Assembly (NCBI RefSeq): GCF_004681125.1
Contig: NZ_SIHO01000001.1
Coordinates: 631,149 to 695,148 of the forward strand
Reading direction: 5' to 3'
Length of the DNA stretch: 64,000 nt
From: Glacieibacterium arshaanense
Lineage (GTDB): Bacteria; Pseudomonadota; Alphaproteobacteria; Sphingomonadales; Sphingomonadaceae
Both the position numbers and the translations under genes were made by a program. Every line of letters starts with the position of its first letter. The stretch's first letter is position 1. Under the pieces are notes generated by a model. The model made no database searches. It was not told the DNA's origin and saw only the letters and a program-made list of their open reading frames with translations. This document shows positions 1-8,529 of this stretch, in pieces.

Positions 1-514
1 GCGAGTCGCCGGTGCCGCGTAGGGCCATCGAGAGGAACACCGTCAGCAGCGCGGACGGCAGGCCGAGGAACATCACGCGCAGGTAAATCAGCGCCTGCGG
101 AAATACTTCGGCGGGCGTGCCGAGCAGGTGCAGCAGTTCGGGCGCGAATACCCAGCCCAGTGCCGCGCTCGCCAGCCCCATAAGGCTGAACATCGTCAGC
201 CCGGTGCCGATGGCACGCCGCACGCCGGTAGTGTCGCCGCGCCCGACGCATTGCCCGATGATGATCGTCGCGGCCATGCCGAAGCCGAACACCAAGGTGA
301 ACATCATGAACATGACGAGATTGGCATTGGCGGTGGCCGCCAGCCCGGTTTCGCCGAGCAATTGTCCGACCCAGATCGCGTTGATCGAGCCGTTGACCGA
401 CTGCAGCACGTTCGACGCCAGCGCCGGCAACGCGAACAGCAGCAGTGAAGCCGCAACCGGCCCCTGCGTCAGGTCGCGGCCACCGTGCGGGCGTGAAGGC
501 ATGGCCTCGCTCAT
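1..514 (-). CDS. MATE family efflux transporter (partial, N-terminal part)
   Basis: About 171 N-terminal residues are present; the gene runs off the left edge of the window. The protein starts MSEAMPSRPHGG and continues with DLTQGPVAASLLLFALPALA, then NGSINAIWVGQLLGETGLAA, the pattern of the first two membrane helices of MATE exporters. Hydrophobic stretches with GQCVGRGDTTGVRRA and FLSMALRGTGDS follow, also typical of this family. MATE proteins export drugs or metabolites across the inner membrane by H+ or Na+ antiport; the substrate cannot be told. A second ATG at 502 is an alternative start. It is divergent from the M28 peptidase gene. Confidence 0.85.
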   Translation of the reverse strand, partial: MSEAMPSRPHGGRDLTQGPVAASLLLFALPALASNVLQSVNGSINAIWVGQLLGETGLAATANANLVMFMMFTLVFGFGMAATIIIGQCVGRGDTTGVRRAIGTGLTMFSLMGLASAALGWVFAPELLHLLGTPAEVFPQALIYLRVMFLGLPSALLTVFLSMALRGTGDS

Positions 515-686
515 TTGCGCTTCAAAATCCCCCCACCGCACGCCGGTTGTTCTACCAGCCCTATGGCAGTCGCCATGCGGTTGCCAGAAAAAGCTGTGTA
601 CAGGTCGTTGGCATCAGTCGCAGCACCCCTTGCGCCGTGCACCCGGCGGGGGCAGTGTCGGCGCAGCTCATTCGGGGGATTAATTG

Positions 687-2936
687 ATGAACCGCAAGAT
701 TTTCGGCCTGCTCGGTGTGGCGGGCAGCCTGGCATTGGCGACCGCAACGTTGGCCGCGACTCCGGCCGCTCAAGCTGCGAACGAAAAGACCTTCGACAGC
801 CACGTCAGTGCCACCGACCAGCTGGCGTGGCTGAAGCAGATGACCTCGGCGCCCAACCATGTCAGCTCGGTGCACGACAGGGCCAATGCCGAGTTCATTC
901 TGTCGCAGTTCAAGGCCTGGGGCTGGGACGCACATATCGAACAGTTCGACGTGCTGTACCCGACGCCGATTTCGACCAGCGTTGCGCTGGTCAGTCCCAA
1001 GGCTATCGCGCTCGGCGGGCAGGAGCCGGTGATTGCCGGTGACGCGACTTCGGGCAACACCGCCGACGCGCTGCCGCCGTATGTGGCGTTCCAGGGCGAC
1101 GGCGATGTCACCGCCGATGTGGTCTATGTGAACTACGGCATGCCGGCGGACTATAAAGCGCTCGAACGGCGCGGGATTTCGGTCAAGGACAAGATCGTGC
1201 TGGCGCGTTACGGCGGCGGCTGGCGCGGCTTGAAGCCCAAGCTGGCGCAGGAACATGGCGCGGTCGGCACAATCATCTATTCCGACCCCGCCGATGACGG
1301 CTACGCCGACGGCGACGTCTATCCCAAAGGTGGCGCGCGGCCCGATAGCTCGGTGCAACGCGGCTCGGTCGCCGACATGACGACCTATCCCGGCGACCCG
1401 CTGACGCCCGGCATCGGCGCGGTGCCCGGCGCCAAGCGACTGACCAAGGAAACCGCGGCAACGGTGCTCAAGATTCCGGTGCTGCCGATGAGCTACGGCG
1501 ATGCCAGCAAGATTTTGGCCGAACTCGGCGGGCCGATGGCACCTGAAAACTGGCGCGGCGGCTTGCCGCTCGCCTATCACATCGGCGGTGACGGCAAGAC
1601 CAAGGTGCATCTGGCGGTCAAGTCCGACTGGTCGCTCAAGCCGCTGTACGATGTCATCGCGACGTTGAAGGGCAGCAAATATCCCGACCAGTGGATCGTC
1701 CGCGGCAACCATCACGACGGCTGGGTATTCGGCGCGCAGGACCCGCTGTCGGGCAATGTCGCGATGTTGTCCGAAGCCAAGGCGTTGGGCGCGATGTACA
1801 AGGCCGGCTGGCGGCCTGATCGCACCATCGTTTACGCGAGCTGGGACGGCGAGGAGCCGATGCTGCTCGGGTCGACCGAATGGGCCGAAACGCACGCCGA
1901 CGAGCTCAAGAAGAAGGCGCTGATCTACATCAACACCGATGGCAACAGCCGCGGTTTCCTCGGCGCCGAAGGCAGCCATGACTGGCAGAAGCTGGTCAAC
2001 AGCGTCGCCGACGATGTCATCGACCCGCAGACCGGCGTCAGCGTCAACAAACGGGCGCGCGCCAAGATTCTTGTCGATGCCTATGACAACATCGGCAAGC
2101 CCGACGAAGCCGAAGTCGCAGCGGCTGAAAAGGGCGGCGACCTGCCGATCGGCGCGCTCGGGTCGGGGTCGGACTATTCGTCGTTCCTGCAACACCTTGG
2201 CATCGCGTCGCTCAACATCGGCTACGGCGGCGAAGGCACTGGCGGCGACGCCTATCACTCGATCTACGACAGCTATGACCACTACACGCGTTTCGGCGAT
2301 CCGGGTCTGGCGTACGGCGCGGCATTGTCGAAGACTGTTGGCCGGCTGGTGTTACGCATCGCCGATGCCGACACGCCGCCGATGCAATTCACCGACTTTG
2401 CTGACACGATGTCGCGCTATCTCGGCCAAGTGCAAAAGCTCGCCGCCGACCGCCGCGCGCAAGACCCCAAGCGAGTCAGCCTGACCGCCGACGGCGCATT
2501 CAAACTGGCGAGCGATCCCGAAAATCCGGTCGCCGCACCCGCGCCCGAACCCGCGACGCCCTACTTCAACCTCGCGCCGCTCGAAAACGCCGTCGCCAAG
2601 CTGCAGGCCAGCGCCAAGGCGTTCGACGCGGCCTATGCGGCGAACGGCGCGGCACTGTCACCGGGCGCGCGCGAACGCCTCAACGCCAGCTTGCGCGACA
2701 TCGACCAGTTGCTGCTCGACCAGAAGGGCCTGCCCGGACGGCCGTGGTACCAGAACATGGTCTATGCCCCCGGCCGCTTCACCGGCTACGGCGCGAAAAC
2801 GCTGCCCGGCGTGCGCGAGGCCATTGAGGAGCGGCGCTTCGCCGATGCCGATACCTACGCCGTGATCACCGGCAACGCGCTCGCGGCCTATGCGGCACGG
2901 CTCGATGCCGCGACGGCGATTGTAAAGGCACGCTGA
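687..2936 (+). CDS. Secreted M28 family metallopeptidase (glutamate carboxypeptidase II / transferrin receptor-like)
   Basis: The 749-residue protein has a signal peptide (LALATATLAATPAAQA) and the layout of glutamate carboxypeptidase II: an inserted PA domain (about 130-330), an M28 di-zinc domain and a C-terminal TfR-like dimerisation domain (about 600-749). The zinc and catalytic residues are visible in order: NHHDGWVFGAQDP, SWDGEEPMLLGS with the general base and a zinc Glu, INTDG, and YHSIYDSYDHY. It probably trims C-terminal residues from peptides in the periplasm. A TTG lies directly before the chosen ATG; a GGGGGA tract 8-13 nt upstream fits the ATG. A cloverleaf repeat follows the stop by 6 nt. 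Confidence 0.9.
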   Translation: MNRKIFGLLGVAGSLALATATLAATPAAQAANEKTFDSHVSATDQLAWLKQMTSAPNHVSSVHDRANAEFILSQFKAWGWDAHIEQFDVLYPTPISTSVALVSPKAIALGGQEPVIAGDATSGNTADALPPYVAFQGDGDVTADVVYVNYGMPADYKALERRGISVKDKIVLARYGGGWRGLKPKLAQEHGAVGTIIYSDPADDGYADGDVYPKGGARPDSSVQRGSVADMTTYPGDPLTPGIGAVPGAKRLTKETAATVLKIPVLPMSYGDASKILAELGGPMAPENWRGGLPLAYHIGGDGKTKVHLAVKSDWSLKPLYDVIATLKGSKYPDQWIVRGNHHDGWVFGAQDPLSGNVAMLSEAKALGAMYKAGWRPDRTIVYASWDGEEPMLLGSTEWAETHADELKKKALIYINTDGNSRGFLGAEGSHDWQKLVNSVADDVIDPQTGVSVNKRARAKILVDAYDNIGKPDEAEVAAAEKGGDLPIGALGSGSDYSSFLQHLGIASLNIGYGGEGTGGDAYHSIYDSYDHYTRFGDPGLAYGAALSKTVGRLVLRIADADTPPMQFTDFADTMSRYLGQVQKLAADRRAQDPKRVSLTADGAFKLASDPENPVAAPAPEPATPYFNLAPLENAVAKLQASAKAFDAAYAANGAALSPGARERLNASLRDIDQLLLDQKGLPGRPWYQNMVYAPGRFTGYGAKTLPGVREAIEERRFADADTYAVITGNALAAYAARLDAATAIVKAR

Positions 2937-2942
2937 CGGAAA

Positions 2943-3018
2943 GGGCCTCCGGCGGGCAGGGGCTCGCCCCTGCACCCAATAATCGGGTGCAGGCCTCAGG
3001 CCTGCCCGCCGGAGGCTC
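2943..3018. repeat. Family A cloverleaf repeat, copy 1
   Basis: The outer arms GGCCTCCGGCGGGCAGG and its complement at the far end form a long stem. Inside lie a left hairpin CAGGGGCTCGCCCCTG, a middle CACCC/GGGTG pair and a right hairpin CAGGCCTCAGGCCTG. It starts 6 nt after the M28 peptidase stop and touches the stop codon of the convergent regulator, so it fills the whole gap between the genes. There is no T-run, so it is not a classical intrinsic terminator. Confidence 0.85.
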
Positions 3019-4428
3019 TCAAGCGTCGCTGAAGCCGAACGGCGCACTTGCACGGCGATAATCGTCGGGCAGCATGTCGCGCCCGATTGGCGGCGCCGAG
3101 CGCGCAGTGCATTGCGTGCGGTGGCACAGCCGGCAGGTGACGCCGATGGGCGTCGCGGTATCGGGGGTCAGCGCCGGTTGCGCCTGCGTATAGACCAGCC
3201 GGCCGGCGTGTTCGGCGGCGCAGCCGAGTGCGATGGCGCGTTCGACGCGGACGCTGCCGAAGGCACCGCCGCCAGCGGTGACGGTGCGGGCGATCGAAAA
3301 GAACCGGCTGCCGTCGGGGAGCTCGAGCCACTGGGTGACGATCTGGCGCGGGGTGCGGAAGACCTGGTGGACGCTCCACAGCGGGCAGGCGCCGCCGTGG
3401 CGCGCGAACGGGAAGCCGGCGCCGTCGAGGCGCTTCGAGACATTGCCCGCGGGATCGACGCGGATGAAGAAGAACGGCACGCACTCGGCGCCGGGCTTTT
3501 GCAATGTGGTCAGCCGGTGCGCGGTCTGCTCGAAGCTGGCACCGAACTGGCGGGCGAGCATTTCGACGTCATAGTGGCGTGCTTCGGCGGCGCGCGCGAA
3601 CGCGGTGTAGGGCATCAGCAGCGCCGCGGCGGCGTAGCTGGCGAGTGCGCGCTGCGCGAGGCGACGGCCGCTTTCGGTGGCGAAGCTGCCTTCGGCGAGC
3701 GCCGCGTCGATTTCGGCGCGCCAGTCGAGCCAGGCAATCTGCAGCGCCAGCTGGAAGGTCTGGCTTGCGGTGTCGAGCGTCGCATCAAGCAGCACTTCGC
3801 CGCGGTGACGGTCGAGGCGGCGCATCGAACTGCCCATGACGTCGGTGGGCAGGCGGCGGACGCGCAGCTTGTGGCGCGCCAGCAGGTGGGCGATCAGCCC
3901 GTCCTGACCGCGCACGGTTTCGGCGAGCGCCTCGGCGGCATCATCGAGCGTCGGGAAATTGTTGCGCCGCGCCGCGAGGAAGCGCCGTGCCTCGGCAACC
4001 GGGTCGGTGGTGTCATCGCTTTCGTCACGGCCTTCGGCGCCGCGGTCGGCGAGTTCGAGCTGCTCCTCGCGGTAGGCGGTATAGAGCCGCAGCAGCACTT
4101 CGGTAATGCCGGGGAAACCGGTGACGACGTCGGTGGTCTCCAAAGGTGGGATGTCGATATCGGCGAACATCGGGTCCTTGAGCAGCGCCTGCAGTCGCGC
4201 CGTGGTCTCGGCGCCGCCGTCGCCTGCCAGGCTTGTCATGTCGAGCTTATAGACGCGCGCCAGCCGCAGCAGCATGTCGGCGGTCAGCGGGCGCTGGTTG
4301 CGTTCGAGCAATGCGACGTAAGATGCTGAAATATCAAGGTCCGTGGCCATGTTGGCCTGCGTCAGGCCAAGATCGCGACGCAGCCGCCGCAATCGCGGGC
4401 CCATATAGACGGGACGTTCGTTCGACAT
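3019..4428 (-). CDS. ScfR/RamB-type transcriptional regulator (XRE HTH + ImmA/IrrE-like + DUF2083)
   Basis: This 469-residue protein has an N-terminal XRE helix-turn-helix (LRRDLGLTQANMATDLDIS, then YVALLERNQRPLTADMLLRLA). A middle ImmA/IrrE-like region follows, and a C-terminal DUF2083 region ends in a Cys cluster, GVTCRLCHRTQCTARSAPP. This is the short-chain fatty acyl-CoA regulator family (RamB, PrpC/MccR regulators), which senses acyl-CoA and controls acetate, propionate or glyoxylate genes. It is divergent from isocitrate lyase, which fits control of aceA. I chose ATG 4428 (MSNERPVYMGPRL) with GAGGG upstream; a longer start at 4464 has no support. TTACA repeats in the shared promoter are its likely sites. 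Confidence 0.88.
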   Translation of the reverse strand: MSNERPVYMGPRLRRLRRDLGLTQANMATDLDISASYVALLERNQRPLTADMLLRLARVYKLDMTSLAGDGGAETTARLQALLKDPMFADIDIPPLETTDVVTGFPGITEVLLRLYTAYREEQLELADRGAEGRDESDDTTDPVAEARRFLAARRNNFPTLDDAAEALAETVRGQDGLIAHLLARHKLRVRRLPTDVMGSSMRRLDRHRGEVLLDATLDTASQTFQLALQIAWLDWRAEIDAALAEGSFATESGRRLAQRALASYAAAALLMPYTAFARAAEARHYDVEMLARQFGASFEQTAHRLTTLQKPGAECVPFFFIRVDPAGNVSKRLDGAGFPFARHGGACPLWSVHQVFRTPRQIVTQWLELPDGSRFFSIARTVTAGGGAFGSVRVERAIALGCAAEHAGRLVYTQAQPALTPDTATPIGVTCRLCHRTQCTARSAPPIGRDMLPDDYRRASAPFGFSDA

Positions 4429-4467
4429 CGCTCTACCCTCGGGTGACGCTCGATATTTGTGCAATCC

Positions 4468-4504
4468 TTACAACATTACAAGGAAAATCTGTAAAGTCTT
4501 ACAG
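4468..4504. promoter_or_regulatory. Putative operator cluster between the ScfR-like gene and aceA
   Basis: TTACAA occurs at 4468 and 4476 in direct orientation, and a perfect inverted repeat CTGTAA-AGTC-TTACAG spans 4489-4504. The four half-sites lie in the divergent promoter region. Half-site identity and spacing are read directly; binding by the neighbouring regulator is inferred. Confidence 0.6.
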
Positions 4505-4602
4505 TTGAACTTTATCGCGCTTTCAAAATGCTGCACTGCACCCTAGGTCGGATGCAACACGCAGCCCCATTTCCTGTCTCATCAGCATTCGAGGTACCGG
4601 CC

Positions 4603-6201
4603 ATGTCGTATCAAGATCATATCACCGCCACCAACAAGCTCATCCGCAGCTACAACGGCACCTGGGACGGCATCAGCGCCGAATCCGTCGCCCGCATGCG
4701 GCTGCAGAACCGCTTCAAGTCGGGCCTCGACATCGCGCGCTACACCGCCGCGATCATGCGCAAGGACATGGCGGCGTACGACGCCGACCCCGCCAACTAC
4801 ACCCAGTCGCTGGGTTGCTGGCACGGCTTCATCGGCCAGCAGAAGATGATTTCCATCAAGAAGCACTTCGGCACCACCAAGGGCCGTTACCTGTATCTGT
4901 CGGGCTGGATGATCGCCGCGCTCCGTTCGGACTTCGGCCCGCTGCCCGACCAGTCGATGCACGAAAAGACCAGCGTTCCGGCGCTGATCGAAGAACTCTA
5001 CACCTTCCTGCGCCAGGCTGATGCGCGTGAACTCGGTATGATGTTCCGCGACCTCGATGCGGCCCGCGCCGCCGGCGACCAGGTCAAGGAAAAGGCGATG
5101 ATGGCGGCCATCGAAGGCTACCAGACGCACGTCGTGCCGATCATCGCCGACATCGACGCCGGTTTCGGTAACGCCGAAGCCACCTATCTGCTCGCCAAGA
5201 AGATGATCGAAGCCGGCGCCTGCGCGCTGCAGATCGAAAACCAGGTGTCGGACGAAAAGCAGTGCGGCCACCAGGACGGCAAGGTCACCGTGCCGCATGA
5301 AGACTTCCTCGCCAAGGTCCGCGCCTGCCGCTACGCCTTCCTCGAACTCGGCGTCGAAGACGGCATCATCGTCACCCGCACCGACTCGCTTGGCGCCGGC
5401 CTGACCAAGCAGATCGCCGTCAGCCAGACCCCGGGCGACCTCGGCGACCAGTACAACAGCTACCTCGATTGCGAAGAAATCGACCCCAAGACCGCACGCA
5501 ACGGCGACGTCATCCTCAACCGTGACGGCAAGCTGCTGCGTCCCAAGCGCCTGCCGAGCAACCTGTTCCAGTTCCGCGAAGGCACTGGCGCGGACCGTTG
5601 CGTCATGGATTGCATCGCCTCGCTGCAGAACGGCGCCGACCTGCTGTGGATCGAAACCGAAAAGCCGCACATCGAACAGATCGCCGGCATGGTCGACCGC
5701 ATCCGCGAAGTCGTCCCCAACGCCAAGCTCGTCTATAACAACTCGCCGTCGTTCAACTGGACGCTCAACTTCCGCCAGCAGGTCTATGATGCCTGGGTCA
5801 AGGCCGGCAAGGACGTGTCGAAGTATGACCGCGACCGCCTGATGAGCGTCGACTATGACGACACCGACCTCGGCGCCGAAGCCGACGAGCGCATCCGCAC
5901 CTTCCAGCGCGATGCCGCCAAGCGCGCCGGCATCTTCCACCACCTGATCACGCTGCCGACCTATCACACCGCGGCGCTGTCGACCGACAACCTCGCCAAG
6001 GAATATTTCGGCGACGCCGGCATGCTGGGCTACGTCAAGAACGTCCAGCGCGCCGAAATCCGCCAGGGTATCGCCTGCGTCAAGCACCAGAACATGTCGG
6101 GCTCGGACCTCGGCGATGACCATAAGGAATATTTCGCCGGTGAGGCCGCATTGAAGGCCGGCGGCGTGCACAACACGATGAACCAGTTCGCCGCCGAATA
6201 G
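4603..6201 (+). CDS. aceA: Isocitrate lyase (long form)
   Basis: The 532-residue protein cleaves isocitrate to glyoxylate and succinate, the entry step of the glyoxylate shunt in the cytoplasm. The length matches the large isocitrate lyase subfamily rather than the about 430-residue E. coli type. The catalytic loop is present as EKQCGHQDGKV; VPIIADIDAGFGNAEATYLL holds the metal-binding Asp and NNSPSFNW lines the active site. The start was set at ATG 4603 because GAGG lies 8-11 nt upstream and MSYQDHITATNKLI matches the family N-terminus; an in-frame ATG at 4528 would add 25 unlikely residues. Malate synthase is not in the window. An intrinsic terminator and a family A repeat follow. Confidence 0.95.
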   Translation: MSYQDHITATNKLIRSYNGTWDGISAESVARMRLQNRFKSGLDIARYTAAIMRKDMAAYDADPANYTQSLGCWHGFIGQQKMISIKKHFGTTKGRYLYLSGWMIAALRSDFGPLPDQSMHEKTSVPALIEELYTFLRQADARELGMMFRDLDAARAAGDQVKEKAMMAAIEGYQTHVVPIIADIDAGFGNAEATYLLAKKMIEAGACALQIENQVSDEKQCGHQDGKVTVPHEDFLAKVRACRYAFLELGVEDGIIVTRTDSLGAGLTKQIAVSQTPGDLGDQYNSYLDCEEIDPKTARNGDVILNRDGKLLRPKRLPSNLFQFREGTGADRCVMDCIASLQNGADLLWIETEKPHIEQIAGMVDRIREVVPNAKLVYNNSPSFNWTLNFRQQVYDAWVKAGKDVSKYDRDRLMSVDYDDTDLGAEADERIRTFQRDAAKRAGIFHHLITLPTYHTAALSTDNLAKEYFGDAGMLGYVKNVQRAEIRQGIACVKHQNMSGSDLGDDHKEYFAGEAALKAGGVHNTMNQFAAE

Positions 6202-6225
6202 GCTACGCGACTGCTGAACGGATTG

Positions 6226-6255
6226 GCCCGGGGCGGAAACGCTCCGGGCTTTTTC
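6226..6255 (+). terminator. Rho-independent terminator of aceA
   Basis: GCCCGG and CCGGGC arms enclose a GGCGGAAACGCT stem-loop, followed at once by TTTTTCGTTTT. It lies 25 nt after the aceA stop. Confidence 0.85.
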
Positions 6256-6263
6256 GTTTTGAA

Positions 6264-6340
6264 GGGCCTCCGGTGGGCAGGGGCTCGCCCCTGCACCCGA
6301 TTATTGGGTGCAGGCCTCAGGCCTGCCCGCCGGAGGCTCT
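6264..6340. repeat. Family A cloverleaf repeat, copy 2
   Basis: Same design as copy 1, with one change in the left outer arm (CCGGTGGGCAGG). The left hairpin is CAGGGGCTCGCCCCTG and the right one CAGGCCTCAGGCCTG, with CACCC/GGGTG in the middle. It lies behind the aceA terminator and 60 nt before the next gene on the same strand. Confidence 0.85.
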
Positions 6341-6400
6341 TGTCGTCCCCCTCTGGATTTGTCATGCCAAGATCAATGAAAACAACCTTGGGGACCCGAC

Positions 6401-6973
6401 ATGCGCCTGCGCCAACCACGTATCACGCCGCTAACCGCCAGCGCGTGCACCCCCGAACAGACCGCGGTGCTGGCGCCGTTCGAGGCCCGCGGCGGGGCGT
6501 TCAACATTTTCAAGACGATGGCGCGCAAGCCGCTGGCAGCGACGAAGTTCCTCGAATGGGGCAATTATATCCTGTCGAAGTCGAACAGTCTGCCGGCACG
6601 CGAGCGCGAGATTGTCATCCTGCGCACCGGCTTCAACTGCAAGTCGGGGTATGAATGGGCGCAGCATGTGGTCATCGGCAAACGCAGCGGCCTGACCGAT
6701 GACGAGGTGGCACGCATCAAGGCGGGGGCGGGCGCACCGGGCTGGAGCGCTGCGGACGCCGCGCTGATTGCCGCGACCGATGATTTGTCGCGCAACCATT
6801 GCGTGTCGGATGCGAGCTGGGCCGAACTCGGCAAGCACTACAGCGACGAGCAGCGCATGGACCTTGTCTATACCGTCGGCCAGTACACGCAGGTGTCGAT
6901 GCTGCTCAACAGCTTCGGCGTGCAGCTTGACGACGGGCTGACGCTCGATCCGGACCTTGCCGGCGTGGCATAA
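6401..6973 (+). CDS. Carboxymuconolactone decarboxylase (CMD/AhpD) family protein
   Basis: This 190-residue, all-helical protein carries the CMD core: LPAREREIVILRTGFNCKSGYEWAQHVVIGKRSGL is the signature region, with the Cys and His positions typical of CMD/AhpD-like proteins. A second conserved part (DLSRNHCVSDASWAELGKHY) and YTVGQYTQVSMLLNSFGV follow. Members act as gamma-carboxymuconolactone decarboxylases or thiol peroxidase partners, but many stand-alone members have no known substrate, so no reaction is assigned. The start at ATG 6401 has GGGGACC upstream. No aromatic-degradation gene is near. Confidence 0.8.
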   Translation: MRLRQPRITPLTASACTPEQTAVLAPFEARGGAFNIFKTMARKPLAATKFLEWGNYILSKSNSLPAREREIVILRTGFNCKSGYEWAQHVVIGKRSGLTDDEVARIKAGAGAPGWSAADAALIAATDDLSRNHCVSDASWAELGKHYSDEQRMDLVYTVGQYTQVSMLLNSFGVQLDDGLTLDPDLAGVA

Positions 6974-7131
6974 CCGCACAGCAGGGGTTCGCGCGTTGAC
7001 CCGGGGTAATTAAGCGCCGCTAGTGCCGGTGTGGCTGGCGTTGGGGTAGCCGTCGCGCGTCGTGCGTCGCCGTTGCCGGCCGGATGAGCAAATCCGGACG
7101 CAACACCCAATCCTCCCGAAGGTTATTCCCC

Positions 7132-8529
7132 ATGAAATCGATACTGAGCGGCGCTTTTGCGCCGACTGCCGGCGTGCGCGCCGTTTGCGTGGCATTTGGC
7201 GCGGCGGTGCTGCTGGCGCCGGCCGCGGCACAAGCCAATGCGGTAACCGACGTCAATGCCGCGCTGGTCGCGGCGATCCGCAGCGCCGCGATGGCACCGC
7301 CCGGCGCTTCGCGCGCCATCGCGATGGTCGACATTGCGGTTTTCGACGCGGTCAACGCCGCGACCGGCCTGCGCTACGACGCCTATTTCTACACCGGCAC
7401 CAAGGCCAGCGGCGTGTCGGCCGATGCGGCGGGGTATGTCGCGGGATATACGATGCTCGCCAAGCTGTTTCCCGCCCAGGCATCGGCGCTGACGGCTGCG
7501 ATGCACACCTCGGTCGCGGCGCTGCACCTGACGCCGGCGCGGCAGGCGGCGGCCATGGCGCTGGGCAGCGGCATCGCCAACGGCTATTTCGCGGCGCGCG
7601 CGAACGACGGCGCGGCGACCGCGCAGACGCCCTATGTCTTCGGCACCAATCCGGGCGATTTCCAGAGCGTCAACGCCGGCGCCCAGCCGGTGCTGCCGTC
7701 ATGGGGCAAGGTCGATCCGTTCGTGATGGCGAGCGCCGGGCAGTTCAGCCTCGGCGCCCCGCCGGCGCTCGGCAGTGCGGCGTGGGTCGCCAGCTATACC
7801 CAGGTCCGCGATCTGGGTTGCGTGACGTGCGGCACGGCGTGGCAGCAGGACACCGCGCGCTTCTGGGCCGATGACGGCGGCGGCACGGTGACGCCGCCGG
7901 GGCATTGGGTCGAAATCGCCGCGGATATCTCGGTGGCGCAGCGGCTCGACCTACTGGCGTCGGCGCGGCTGTCGGCGATGGTCGGTGTGGCGATGGCCGA
8001 TGCCGGCATTTCGGCATGGGACATCAAATACACCTATGATTTCTGGCGCCCGGTTACCGCCGTCCGGGCCTGCACGCTGGCGCTATGCGGCAGCACCGGC
8101 GACATAGAATGGACGCCGTATCTGCCGACGCCGAATTTCCCGTCGTACGTGTCGGGGCACAGCAGCTTCAGCGGCGCGGGCGCGGCGGCGCTGGCCAACT
8201 TTTTCGGCAGCGACAGCATGAATTTTTGCGTTGAATCCGATCCGCTGGCCGGACTCGCCACGCGCTGCTTCACCAGCTTTGCCGCCGCTGCGGCGGAATC
8301 GGGGATCAGCCGGATTTATGGCGGCGTGCATTATCAGCTCGACAATGCGCCGGGGCTCGGCATGGGTGGCGACGTCGGCGACTACGTCGTCAGTCACGCC
8401 TTTCAGCTGGCGGCGGTGCCTGAGCCGGCAAGCTGGACATTGCTGGTCGCCGGCTTCGGGGTCGTCGGCGCCACGGCGCGGCGGCACAGGGCCGTTACCG
8501 ACGCCTTGCTTCAACCGCGCGCGGCATAA
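7132..8529 (+). CDS. Vanadium-dependent haloperoxidase/PAP2-like protein with PEP-CTERM anchor
   Basis: The 465-residue protein has a signal peptide (VLLAPAAAQA), an all-helical haloperoxidase-like body, and the vanadate/phosphate site in three pieces: YDFWRPVTAVR (about residue 300), PSYVSGHSSFSG (about 338-349) and SRIYGGVHYQLD (about 392). It ends with VPEPASWTLLVAGFG, a hydrophobic segment and basic residues: a PEP-CTERM signal handled by exosortase. The same fold serves acid phosphatases, so halide oxidation is not proven. The ATG at 7132 follows an AAGG tract; the upstream in-frame start at 7084 would bury the signal peptide. The end overlaps the convergent hydrolase gene by 19 nt. Confidence 0.85.
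   Translation: MKSILSGAFAPTAGVRAVCVAFGAAVLLAPAAAQANAVTDVNAALVAAIRSAAMAPPGASRAIAMVDIAVFDAVNAATGLRYDAYFYTGTKASGVSADAAGYVAGYTMLAKLFPAQASALTAAMHTSVAALHLTPARQAAAMALGSGIANGYFAARANDGAATAQTPYVFGTNPGDFQSVNAGAQPVLPSWGKVDPFVMASAGQFSLGAPPALGSAAWVASYTQVRDLGCVTCGTAWQQDTARFWADDGGGTVTPPGHWVEIAADISVAQRLDLLASARLSAMVGVAMADAGISAWDIKYTYDFWRPVTAVRACTLALCGSTGDIEWTPYLPTPNFPSYVSGHSSFSGAGAAALANFFGSDSMNFCVESDPLAGLATRCFTSFAAAAAESGISRIYGGVHYQLDNAPGLGMGGDVGDYVVSHAFQLAAVPEPASWTLLVAGFGVVGATARRHRAVTDALLQPRAA

Noticed and set aside
561-2282. 573-residue open frame antisense to the M28 peptidase
   Set aside because: It has no recognisable domain and a composition typical of the third antisense frame in GC-rich DNA; the plus-strand gene has clear zinc-ligand motifs.
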